A stretch of DNA of 19,050 nucleotides from Helicobacter sp. (GTDB taxonomy: Bacteria > Campylobacterota > Campylobacteria > Campylobacterales > Helicobacteraceae): NCBI GenBank assembly GCA_029264655.1, contig JARHZY010000092.1:1-19050 (forward strand). The letters are read 5' to 3'. The first letter of the stretch is position 1, and every line of letters starts with the position of its first letter. A model generated the notes under the pieces. It searched no databases and was not told where the DNA came from. It saw only the letters and a program-made list of their open reading frames with translations. Below are positions 7,078-15,201 of the stretch, one piece after another. Both the position numbers and the translations under genes were made by a program.

Positions 7078-9357
7078 ATGCACTTAATAACACAAAAACA
7101 TATTGGTTTTATTACAATCAAACCATTACTCTCTATATCTTGTTGTTTTGCCTTATATACGCATTTAGCTTATACGCAAGAAATTACAAATCACCATGAA
7201 GTTATACAAAAAAAGACACATACACATACAACCAATACCTACGCAATAGAAGAAGCAGTAATTACAGGAAATGCCTTTGCTAGTGATGTAGAAAAGATTC
7301 CGGGCAATGTAAGTATTGCAAATTCAAAGCATATTAAAAATATGCCAAACAACAAGATTACCGATATACTGAAAAAAATTGGTGGCATACGCGTAGATAA
7401 TGATGTCAGCTTTAATCCTCGTCCAAAAATTAAAATTCGCGGTATTAATTATGGCACACTGCTTATGCTTGATGGTGTCATCTTAAGTGATTTGGAGGGA
7501 GAAGCAAGGATTTTAAATCAAATTTCACTTTATGATGTAGAACGAGTAGAAGTTGCACGTGGAGCTTTTTCTAGCCTTTATGGTGCAGGTGCTATTGGGG
7601 GTGTAGTCAATTTTATTACTTCAATGCCTACTTCATTCCAATCACAAGCACTTGTTGGTTATGGTAGTGAATTTATAGATAATACTGCAGATAAGAATCT
7701 TATACGCATTTATGCAAGTGTAGGTGATGCATTTTTAGATAAAAAATTCCGCATAAAGCTTAGTGCGGGTCATACGCGTAGTGATGGATATTCTAGTTTT
7801 CCTAGCATTTTACCAAACAATGTAAATACTGATGCTATAGATGGTATTATCATTGACAAAGCGGGTAATAAAATTATTGGCACAGGTGGCAACAGAGATT
7901 ATAATATTTATGATATACGATTAAAAGCAGAATATGATATTCATGATTCAGGAATCTTATCAGGTATGATTAGCTTCTCAAATCATAATTACACTTTTAA
8001 GCATTATAAAAGCTATATCACCAATAAAAATACAGGGCAATATACAGATTTAGTGAATGGTAAGGATTATTTTGTCGGATCTGGACTTGGCGGTATGGGA
8101 ACTTATTCACATTTGCTCGGGAGTCTTTCATATAACCATAATTTTGAACAATCCCATCTCAAAGTATCATATGCCACACTTAATCTTTTTAGCAAATGGC
8201 AAGATGCAGAACAAGGCGTTGGTGATCGAAATGGTGGGGCTGGCACAACGCAAGATATAGATTCTACAAGCAATTACTTTGATATATTATACCATATGGA
8301 TATAGATGAAATACATAGTATAAGCACTGCCTTGCAGTTTCGTTATTATAATTTTATACAACTTAATCGCAATATGACGCATTGGAAAGATTATGATACT
8401 CGCACAAATACTTATCGCGGTTATGGCGGGCAAGCTTTTGTGGCTTCTGCTTATACAAGTCTTGCTTCAGAATGGCTGCCTACTCTTTCTACTACACTTG
8501 GGATAAGATATGACTATTGGTTAAATTACGATGGTTATTTATTTGATAATAAAAATCCTGAAACAAACCGCCATAACCAAACAGCCTATGCCTCGATATT
8601 TAGCCCAAAGGCAAGCATTAATTATACGCCTGATTCCATAATTTTGCAAGGTCTTGTATTAAAAAGTTCTATTGGCTCTGGTTTTAGAATGCCAACTATG
8701 CGAGATATGTATCAATTTACACATGCTACCACATATTGGGCAATAAACCCAAACTTACAACAAGAGAATGCTTTGAGTTTTGATATAGGTGGAGAATATA
8801 ATTATAATGGTTATGCTGTTAGCTTATATTACTATGATACAGAATTATGGAATATGATTTATCGTGGTGGATCAGGCAAAGAAGATGATCCATATAAACA
8901 TATTAATGCAGGAAGAGGACGAATTCATGGGATAGAATTTGCCATGAATTTGCCCATATGGGGTGATTTAAGTTTGGAAGGTAATTATACGCTTACACTT
9001 GCTACAATTTTAAAAAATGATGCAAAACCTGCAACAATTGGCAAACAACTTGCTGCTACACCTAAACACATGGCAAATTTTGCATTAAACTATTTTCCAC
9101 AATATGGTTTCTATGGATCAATATGGATGTATTATGCTCCTGCTTTTTATGCAAACGATTTAAATACACCAGCACTTAGTGGCACATATGGTAATTATGA
9201 AAGTCAATTTACCCTTAATGCAAAACTTGGTTACCGCTTTACAAATGGTATTGATCTATCTGCTAATTTCAACAATATAACAAATAACCGCTATTATGAT
9301 TTTTATCAAGTTGCTGGAGCAAGTTATTATTTACAATTGCATTATAAATACCGATAA
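7078..9357 (+). CDS. TonB-dependent outer-membrane receptor (substrate unknown, probably metal or metal complex)
   Basis: From the ATG at 7078 the product has 759 aa. The upstream ATG at 7066 is rejected because it has no ribosome-binding site, while GGAG ends 6 nt before 7078. A signal peptide runs to about residue 33 (Ala-Tyr-Thr-Gln). A His/Thr-rich linker (39-53) and a TonB-box-like 'IEEAVITGN' (57-65) follow. The plug domain (about 70-185) shows 'IRGINYGTLLMLDGV' and 'YDVERVEVARGAFSSLYGAGAIGGVVNFIT', both family signatures. The remainder is the 22-strand barrel, ending in 'LQLHYKYR'; a terminal Arg rather than Phe is slightly atypical. Such receptors import siderophores, heme, cobalamin or, in Helicobacter, nickel complexes, driven by TonB-ExbBD. 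The dyad at the promoter and the His/Met-rich divergent neighbour suggest metal-dependent control. No TonB or ABC genes are adjacent. Confidence 0.88.
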   Translation: MHLITQKHIGFITIKPLLSISCCFALYTHLAYTQEITNHHEVIQKKTHTHTTNTYAIEEAVITGNAFASDVEKIPGNVSIANSKHIKNMPNNKITDILKKIGGIRVDNDVSFNPRPKIKIRGINYGTLLMLDGVILSDLEGEARILNQISLYDVERVEVARGAFSSLYGAGAIGGVVNFITSMPTSFQSQALVGYGSEFIDNTADKNLIRIYASVGDAFLDKKFRIKLSAGHTRSDGYSSFPSILPNNVNTDAIDGIIIDKAGNKIIGTGGNRDYNIYDIRLKAEYDIHDSGILSGMISFSNHNYTFKHYKSYITNKNTGQYTDLVNGKDYFVGSGLGGMGTYSHLLGSLSYNHNFEQSHLKVSYATLNLFSKWQDAEQGVGDRNGGAGTTQDIDSTSNYFDILYHMDIDEIHSISTALQFRYYNFIQLNRNMTHWKDYDTRTNTYRGYGGQAFVASAYTSLASEWLPTLSTTLGIRYDYWLNYDGYLFDNKNPETNRHNQTAYASIFSPKASINYTPDSIILQGLVLKSSIGSGFRMPTMRDMYQFTHATTYWAINPNLQQENALSFDIGGEYNYNGYAVSLYYYDTELWNMIYRGGSGKEDDPYKHINAGRGRIHGIEFAMNLPIWGDLSLEGNYTLTLATILKNDAKPATIGKQLAATPKHMANFALNYFPQYGFYGSIWMYYAPAFYANDLNTPALSGTYGNYESQFTLNAKLGYRFTNGIDLSANFNNITNNRYYDFYQVAGASYYLQLHYKYR

Positions 9358-9532
9358 AGTTTTATGCTTTATGCTGCTTTTTATTTAAATAGCTTTGCAA
9401 AATATTTCGATTTGTTAGGGATAAGAACTTATCTTATTTCTTGTTCTATTTATCAATATTTTAATGCTATTTTTGCATGAAATAATACATTTTGTTTATC
9501 TATTTAAACTTATAATTATTTTTCACTCTTGT

Positions 9533-10087
9533 TTATTTATATTGTTTATATATACGTTTTCCTTCTTCATATGCTTTCCGTGCAGGATTTGCTTTATAGA
9601 TAATATGGGTTCTTGAAAGTATTTCATGTAATGTTTTTTTATCTTTACGCATAAATGAAAATATCCATAAAAAAAAGCAAAGTTCAATAAGCCATATTAT
9701 AATAAAAACAAAAACCTGCCATGCATTTGGAGGTATTTTATCTACATTATCTGTATCTTTACAAAGCATGATTTCAGCATATCGGAAACCCGGAGTTTGT
9801 CCTTTAAAAACAAAAAATAAAAACAATAAAAAACAATAAAAAATTTCACAGAAAAAAATAGCAAGTTGGTTATGTAAAAAATCTTCTTTACCTTGCAAAA
9901 ATATATAAGTAGTTATATAGAGTATAGGCATATTAAGCAAAAACATATCTGTAATAAAAGCCTTTAAACGTGCTAAGAGAAAATTATATTTTTGGGCTAT
10001 GCCTTGCATATTTGATGCTATTTCAATATGAGTATTTTTACTACCATCAAGAAATTTATTTTTTTGCCTTTTTTTCTGTTTCTTCAT
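9533..10087 (-). CDS. RDD-family membrane protein
   Basis: From the ATG at 10087 the product has 184 aa. An upstream ATG at 10165 would overlap hemD by about 60 nt and is not preferred; the chosen start lies 16 nt after the hemD stop, consistent with one transcript. The RDD pattern is visible: R40 and D47 in 'ARLKAFITDMFLLN' and GQTPG (96-100) after the second membrane segment. The third signature position in 'KTLHEILSRTHIIY' has Glu (155) where Asp is usual. Hydrophobic segments lie at about 43-64, 73-94 and 124-146. The N-terminal 25 residues are strongly basic. RDD proteins are small membrane proteins of mostly unknown function, some linked to ion exchange. The ribosome-binding site is weak (GAAAG), so translational coupling to hemD is possible. 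Confidence 0.72.
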   Translation of the reverse strand: MKKQKKRQKNKFLDGSKNTHIEIASNMQGIAQKYNFLLARLKAFITDMFLLNMPILYITTYIFLQGKEDFLHNQLAIFFCEIFYCFLLFLFFVFKGQTPGFRYAEIMLCKDTDNVDKIPPNAWQVFVFIIIWLIELCFFLWIFSFMRKDKKTLHEILSRTHIIYKANPARKAYEEGKRIYKQYK

Positions 10088-10103
10088 ATCATTACTTTCA
10101 TAA

Positions 10104-10832
10104 TTACACCAATGTGCTATTAGGAGTATCTTGTGGTGTAGTATTGTCTTGCATTGGAGTATCATTACGCATAGCTTGTGCTACTTTTAATGCTTTTATA
10201 AAATCACCTTTTGCATTGAGTTTGCGTATATTATCAGCAAAACTCGCATAAGTGGTATCACCAAGCGAAATTGCAAACCATGTCGGATTCCATGCATAAT
10301 GTTTTAAAAATATCTTATAATGTTTTGGTGAGCCAAATATAAAAATACTTTCATTTGCAAATGTATGTGGCATAATATTTGGATTTTCATAACTTTCATA
10401 AACATTAAGTGCCACAAATGTGCAACATTCTTGCAATACCCCTGCAATATCCCCAGCTTTATCTTTACCGCATGCATAAAGAATATGCTTTTGTTGTACA
10501 TATTCTTTAATAAGATTTGCAAGTGTTATGCTATTGCAGGAGGTAGGAGGGCAAAATAAAACTAAACCGCCTGCATGTAGCCAAGCATCTTTTGTGCGTT
10601 CGCCAATAACAATAGCTTGTTTTTGTAAAAAATAGTTTGCATATTTATGTTGCGTAATTGCTTTTATAGCATTCTTTGAAGTCAGTAAAATATAGTCAAA
10701 AGATTCTATATCTTCTTGTGTAATACTGAAAGGTAGAATCCCAATATTTAAAAGCTGCAAAATAGAAACATTATCTAAAAGTGCTGAATCTACATTTGGC
10801 ATTTTTGTATCAGATTTGAGAATATATATCAT
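10104..10832 (-). CDS. hemD: Uroporphyrinogen-III synthase
   Basis: HemD closes and inverts ring D of hydroxymethylbilane to give uroporphyrinogen III for heme and other tetrapyrroles, in the cytoplasm. The sequence shows the two-lobed family pattern: 'FDYILLTSKNAIKAI' near residue 45-60, 'AIVIGERTKDAW' for the first lobe, 'ILYACGKDKAGDI' at the start of the second, then 'IFIFGSPKHYKIF' and 'FAISLGDTTYASF' near the end. HemD is poorly conserved, so these motifs and the length (about 242 aa) carry the call. An ATG at 10838 is equally possible (two residues longer), but TGGA stands 6 nt before the ATG at 10832. The last 20 residues are Thr/Asp/Pro rich and probably disordered. It is followed by the RDD gene and preceded by about 500 bp without a gene. 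Confidence 0.8.
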   Translation of the reverse strand: MIYILKSDTKMPNVDSALLDNVSILQLLNIGILPFSITQEDIESFDYILLTSKNAIKAITQHKYANYFLQKQAIVIGERTKDAWLHAGGLVLFCPPTSCNSITLANLIKEYVQQKHILYACGKDKAGDIAGVLQECCTFVALNVYESYENPNIMPHTFANESIFIFGSPKHYKIFLKHYAWNPTWFAISLGDTTYASFADNIRKLNAKGDFIKALKVAQAMRNDTPMQDNTTPQDTPNSTLV

Positions 10833-11343
10833 TGGCATTCCATATCGTAATTTTTAGTAATATCGGAAACATTTTACAATTTTACAATAACATTAATATG
10901 AAAATTTAGATTCTAGATAAAATATTTATTTTTACTCTTTTTTTTGTTAGCAACTTTTGTTTTAATAACTTTGAATTATTATATTGATACAAGACTAAAT
11001 TATTAAATTATATAAAATTTCTGTATAAATATTTATTTCCAAACTATAAATGATAGAAATTACCACTATTGATCATTTTAATTCAATAAAATAATTATAA
11101 AGCAATCATAAACACTCTACCTGTATGCTAGATTTCTTTAATAAATAGCTTGGAATATATACTTATTGTATTTTTATATATTTTTTCATGGTTTTACTTT
11201 CACATGTATTTATAGCTTGATAAAGATTTTTTAGAAATAGCATTAATATGGGTTTGTATAAAACCACCAAGAACACACTACATTTTTATTATACATAAAG
11301 TTATATCCCCCCCCCCCCCACTTTTTGTTTCCATTGATTATAT
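10833..11343. other. Intergenic region with a C13/G13 tract, no firm gene
   Basis: About 510 bp between clpB and hemD, both read leftward. All frames carry frequent stops. The noteworthy element is the 13-base homopolymer at 11307-11319. A very short frame begins at an ATG at 11334 (minus), 9 nt after the clpB stop, and runs through the tract; at the present length it stops after 18 codons, so it is not called as a gene. Near hemD, the minus strand has the tandem word TTGTAAAATTGTAAAAT (about 10868-10884), which could supply a -10 box. Confidence 0.55.
11307..11319. repeat. Homopolymeric tract of 13 C (13 G on the minus strand)
   Basis: This uninterrupted run of 13 C is striking in DNA that otherwise averages roughly 30% G+C. 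In Helicobacter and Campylobacter, G/C tracts of this length change by slipped-strand mispairing and cause phase variation of reading frames or promoter/leader regions. Here it lies about 24 bp after the clpB stop and about 475 bp upstream of hemD. Confidence 0.9.
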
Positions 11344-14073
11344 TTATATATGTGGGATAATTTCTGTATGGATAGTATTATCAATAATATCAAAAACAAC
11401 CCTACTCTGTTCTCCCAACTCTTCATTGAGAATTAAATCTGCAAGTTTATCTTCAATGGTTCTTTGCACAGCACGTTTTAATGGTCTTGCACCAAAAATA
11501 GGATCAAACCCAATTTCTGCCAAATAATCTTGCATAGCATCTGTTAAAATAAGTGTAATATTTCTATCTTTAAGTTTTTCAGCTACACCTTGCGTTAAAA
11601 TACCAATAATATTACGAATATCTTTTTTCTCCAACACATTAAAGATAATTTTATCATCAAGCCTATTAAGAAATTCTGGTCGGAAGAATTTTTTTAATTC
11701 TTGCTCTATTTTTTCTTGTTGTGTTGCTCTTTGAGCTTGTATAAGATTAGTTAGAATCTCTTCCTCGCTGATTAATTTTGCCTGTAATGTTTGCTGCTCT
11801 GTCAATCCTGATTGGCTTGTTATATCTAATGTTTTTAATGTTTTTTGTAATGCTGCAATATCATTACGTTTCATTATTACTTCTTTGGAATCTTCAGCAA
11901 TAAATTCACTGCCAATATTGCTTGTTAAAATTACAATTGTATTTTTAAAATCCACAACAACACCTTTATTATCTGTTAGTCGCCCATCATCTAATACCTG
12001 TAATAGCACATTAAAGACTTTTGGATGTGCTTTTTCCACCTCATCAAACAACACAACACTATAGGGCTTTTTCTTAATGGCTTCAGTAAGTATGCCGCCT
12101 TCTTCATAGCCAACATAACCCGGTGCTGCCCCTGTAAGCTTTGTAGCGTCAATCTCTTGCATATATTCACTCATATCAAGACGCACAAGCTCTCTTTCAC
12201 TATCAAAAAGAAACTTTGCCAATGCTTTGGCACTTTGCGTTTTACCAACACCACTTGAACCTAAGAATAAGAAACTTGCTATTGGACGATTTATATCATT
12301 TAATCCTGCTTTATTTCTTTTAATAGCACGTGCAATACTTTCAATCGCCATATCTTGCCCAATCACACTTGCTTTTAGATTTTCTTCAATATGCAAGATT
12401 CTATGCTTTTCACTCTCAAGCATTTTGCCTACTGGAATCTGTGTCCAACGAGATACTATTTCAGCAATACTCTCTTTTGTTACAGCATGTTGCAGCAATG
12501 AACCTTTTTGCTGCAAATCTTGCCATTTTTCTTCAAGTGCTTTGAGTTGGTCTAATGCCTTTGGTATTTTTCCATGTTCGATTTCTCCTGCTTTAGCATA
12601 ATCACCATTTCTACGTGCTATTTCATTTTCTCTACGCAAAGATTCTATATCATTTTTGATTGTAGCAATATCACTAAAAATTGTTTTTTCATTTTCAAAT
12701 GCACTTTCTAAGCTACTTAATTTTTCCTTGCAATCCATTAATTCTTTTTCTATATCTTGCAAACGCACAGCATGTTCCTCATTCTTATCAAGATTTAGAG
12801 CAACTTTTTCAACTTCTAATGCCTCTATATCGCGTTTTGCTTTTGCAATGGCTTTTGGTTCAGATTCTATTTGCATTTTTAGCTCTGCTGCTGCCTCATC
12901 TATTAAATCAATAGCTTTATCGGGTAAATAGCGATTTGTAATATAGCGACTTGAGAGCTTAACACTCTCAACTAATGCTCCATCTGTGATGCTTACATTA
13001 TGGTGTGATTCTAAGCTTTCTTTAATACCACGCATAATTTGCAATGCCTCATTTTGGCTTGGTTCATTAATATTGATAGGTTGGAATCTACGTGCAAGTG
13101 CTGCATCTTTTTCAAAATATTTTCTATACTCTTTTAATGTTGTAGCACCTATTGTGCGTAATTCTCCGCGTGCAAGTGCGGGTTTTAAAATATTGGCAGC
13201 ATCCATACCTCCCTCACTTGCACCAGCTCCAACAATAGTATGAATCTCATCAATAAATAAAATAATATCATTATTATTTTTTACTTCATCAACAACCGCC
13301 TTTAATCGCTCTTCAAAATCGCCTCGATATTTTGCACCAGCCATTAATGCCGTCATATCAAGTGCTATTACCTGTTTATTTTGTAATGATAATGGAACTT
13401 CTTTTTTTGCAATTTTGATAGCCAACCCTTCCACAACCGCAGTTTTCCCTACTCCGGGTTCTCCCAATAAAATTGGATTATTTTTTGTTTTGCGTATAAG
13501 AATTTGCATCATACGTTCAATCTCTTCATTTCTACCAATTACTGGATTTAATTTATTTTGTGTGGCAAGTTTGCTTAAATTAATTCCATATTTTTCAAGT
13601 GTTTCAAGTATATCATCACTACTTTGAGAATCTATTTTTACCCCTTTACGCATATTTTTTAATGTATTAATAAGCTCAAGCTTATCAATGTTTTTTAATA
13701 AATCTTTAAAGCAAAAATCGATATTTGCACGCACAAAGCTATCAATACCAATAAAGCTATCTCCCTCTGTGGTTGCAAGTGCAAGTGCTTTTTGCAAAGC
13801 TTCAAGCAATGTATCTGCAAGTGTCATATTCTGTGCATTGGCATTACTTACTTTAGGTAGCTTATCAATTTCAAGCGTGAGATTTTGTATCAGCTTATTA
13901 ATATCCTCATTATTTTTTTGTAATGCTTGGTATAAAAGCAGATTAGAATCTGCAACCATTGCAAGCAATGTGTGAATAGGTTGTGTTTGGTTGTTTTGAT
14001 GCTGGATAGCAAATTGTGCTGCATTATTTAAAACCTCTCTCATTTGGTTTGTCAATTTATCAAAAATATTCAT
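11344..14073 (-). CDS. clpB: ATP-dependent disaggregase ClpB with an unusual insertion in AAA+ domain 2
   Basis: ClpB threads aggregated proteins through its hexameric pore together with DnaK/DnaJ/GrpE. Visible order: Clp N-domain (1-145); AAA-1 with Walker A GEPGVGKT (204-211) and Walker B ILFIDEIH (271-278), pore loop KYRG (248-251); coiled middle domain (about 395-525) that distinguishes ClpB from ClpA; AAA-2 with Walker A GSSGVGKT (605-612), pore loop GYVG (652-655), Walker B VLFDEVEKAH (674-683), sensor TSNIGS (717-722), RPEFLNR (798-804) and sensor-2 GAR (861-863). The length, 909 aa, exceeds the usual ~857. The excess is mostly between TSNIGS and RPEFLNR: 75 residues against 27 in E. 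coli ClpB. The start has AAGGAG 6 nt upstream, and a CIRCE-like operator lies at its promoter. Confidence 0.96.
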   Translation of the reverse strand: MNIFDKLTNQMREVLNNAAQFAIQHQNNQTQPIHTLLAMVADSNLLLYQALQKNNEDINKLIQNLTLEIDKLPKVSNANAQNMTLADTLLEALQKALALATTEGDSFIGIDSFVRANIDFCFKDLLKNIDKLELINTLKNMRKGVKIDSQSSDDILETLEKYGINLSKLATQNKLNPVIGRNEEIERMMQILIRKTKNNPILLGEPGVGKTAVVEGLAIKIAKKEVPLSLQNKQVIALDMTALMAGAKYRGDFEERLKAVVDEVKNNNDIILFIDEIHTIVGAGASEGGMDAANILKPALARGELRTIGATTLKEYRKYFEKDAALARRFQPININEPSQNEALQIMRGIKESLESHHNVSITDGALVESVKLSSRYITNRYLPDKAIDLIDEAAAELKMQIESEPKAIAKAKRDIEALEVEKVALNLDKNEEHAVRLQDIEKELMDCKEKLSSLESAFENEKTIFSDIATIKNDIESLRRENEIARRNGDYAKAGEIEHGKIPKALDQLKALEEKWQDLQQKGSLLQHAVTKESIAEIVSRWTQIPVGKMLESEKHRILHIEENLKASVIGQDMAIESIARAIKRNKAGLNDINRPIASFLFLGSSGVGKTQSAKALAKFLFDSERELVRLDMSEYMQEIDATKLTGAAPGYVGYEEGGILTEAIKKKPYSVVLFDEVEKAHPKVFNVLLQVLDDGRLTDNKGVVVDFKNTIVILTSNIGSEFIAEDSKEVIMKRNDIAALQKTLKTLDITSQSGLTEQQTLQAKLISEEEILTNLIQAQRATQQEKIEQELKKFFRPEFLNRLDDKIIFNVLEKKDIRNIIGILTQGVAEKLKDRNITLILTDAMQDYLAEIGFDPIFGARPLKRAVQRTIEDKLADLILNEELGEQSRVVFDIIDNTIHTEIIPHI

Positions 14074-14104
14074 GAAAACTCCTTTTGGATAAAAATATGG
14101 TGTG

Positions 14105-14113
14105 ATTATAGCA
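14105..14113 (-). promoter_or_regulatory. Extended -10 promoter of clpB
   Basis: On the minus strand TGCTATAAT is a perfect extended -10 box. Transcription would begin near 14098, with a 24-nt leader containing AAGGAG. The CIRCE-like element lies just upstream, over the -35 position. Confidence 0.65.
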
Positions 14114-14118
14114 TAGAA

Positions 14119-14145
14119 TTAGCAATATTTATAAATAAGTGCTAA
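14119..14145 (-). promoter_or_regulatory. CIRCE-like heat-shock operator (HrcA site) of clpB
   Basis: Read on the minus strand the element is TTAGCACTT - 9 nt - TATTGCTAA. The CIRCE consensus is TTAGCACTC - 9 nt - GAGTGCTAA, so spacing is exact, the left arm matches 8 of 9 and the right arm 7 of 9. It covers about -21 to -47 relative to the predicted start. HrcA bound here would repress clpB until heat stress. In Campylobacterota, HrcA and HspR control the main chaperone operons; no HspR-type HAIR sequence was noticed here. Confidence 0.65.
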
Positions 14146-14267
14146 TTTTTTAATAAATTTATAATATTAATATAATATAAGTTTAGTCAATAAATATAAA
14201 ATTATATAATGATATATAGCTAAACTTTTATAATAAGAGTGTATTTTGAATTAAAGGACAATCGTAT

Positions 14268-14279
14268 ATGGATAGATAA
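14268..14279 (+). other. Four-codon mini-frame in the leader of the SUFU gene
   Basis: An AAAGGA site is followed, 11 nt later, by ATG-GAT-AGA-TAA. The preceding bases TTAAAGGACAA (14251-14261) nearly repeat the TTTAAGGACAA (14342-14352) just before the real start at 14362, so this looks like a duplicated initiation region or a leader peptide. TATAAT words at 14205-14210 and 14229-14234 are both candidate -10 boxes upstream of it. Function is not shown. Confidence 0.2.
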
Positions 14280-14361
14280 ACTTAGCAAAACTCAACAAAG
14301 TTTCAGCTTAAATATTATATGATTGTAAATGTCAAATGAGTTTTAAGGACAAAGGAACATT

Positions 14362-15039
14362 ATGACTTTAGAGGAATATAAACAACATATAGAACAGAAT
14401 CCAGACTATTCACCGGGGTGGGAAGCCATAGAACACGCTTTTCAAGCTCTTTATGGTGATAAAAAGCCACGCCATTATGCCACTCATCTCGCTTCAAGGG
14501 CAAATCTTGGTGGCGATCAATATCTTGACGGATATAGCATTTACCAATCAATACATGATTACCAACATATTGTTACTTATGGTATGAGTGAATTATATGC
14601 AAATGAGGAGTCTTTTGGCGGTGAGTGGAGTGGATGGGGATATGAAATGACTTTTAAACTTGTAGCGGACAAACCAGAGGAATGTCTGTGGGTGCTTAAT
14701 ACACTTGCAAATCTTGCTTTTTTCACAAATACACAACAAAATTATTTGGAAAATTTACAATTTATTGCAGGTGATGGCAAGCCACTTAGCCGTGATGATA
14801 ATTCATTAATTACTGCAATGATTATTACTCATGATACAGAAATTGAAAGTCTTTTAACTCCACATGGTAAAGTTGATTTTCTCCAACTTGTAGGCATAAC
14901 GCAAAAGGAACTTGAATGGATTATGCAATATGAGCATATAGAAGATAATAAGAAAAAAATACAAGAACTTATTTACAAAATGCAAGATGATAATCCCTAT
15001 CTTGCAACCGATATGAAACGGCAAATAAGTTATATATAA
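14362..15039 (+). CDS. Suppressor-of-fused (SUFU) domain protein
   Basis: The product has 225 aa and is predicted to be cytoplasmic, with no signal or membrane segment. Nearly the whole chain is a SUFU domain (PF05076): 'GWEAIEHAFQALYGDKKPRHYAT' (19-41), 'YLDGYSIYQS' (54-63), 'HIVTYGMSELYAN' (69-81) and 'SGWGYEMTFKL' (90-100) are its hallmark strands, followed by 'WVLNTLANLAFF'. The C-terminal part (155-225) is helical and less conserved. In bacteria, SUFU proteins occur as immunity proteins in polymorphic-toxin systems and as solitary genes of unknown role; no toxin is adjacent here, so an orphan immunity or regulatory role is only inference. AAAGGA lies 5 nt before the ATG. It faces away from clpB and converges on the beta-barrel gene. 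Confidence 0.88.
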   Translation: MTLEEYKQHIEQNPDYSPGWEAIEHAFQALYGDKKPRHYATHLASRANLGGDQYLDGYSIYQSIHDYQHIVTYGMSELYANEESFGGEWSGWGYEMTFKLVADKPEECLWVLNTLANLAFFTNTQQNYLENLQFIAGDGKPLSRDDNSLITAMIITHDTEIESLLTPHGKVDFLQLVGITQKELEWIMQYEHIEDNKKKIQELIYKMQDDNPYLATDMKRQISYI

Positions 15040-15201
15040 TAATAACCTGTTTAACAGAAGCTTTTAAATTTATAAAAAAATAATTTATTAAAATGCAAAG
15101 TGTTATTATGCGGAGAGGAGGCAAAATTATATTTTTACATAAAATACAAGAATATTGGTCAATAAAATATAATTATAAATATGTAACACTTTTAAACAAA
15201 A

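Noticed and set aside
10833..11331. Possible decayed gene between hemD and the G13 tract
   Set aside because: Translations of the visible minus-strand frames give only short, stop-ridden, low-complexity peptides with no recognisable protein remnant.
12025..13975. Several open frames antisense to clpB
   Set aside because: They are mirror frames of a strongly conserved gene and have no ribosome-binding sites or recognisable domains.
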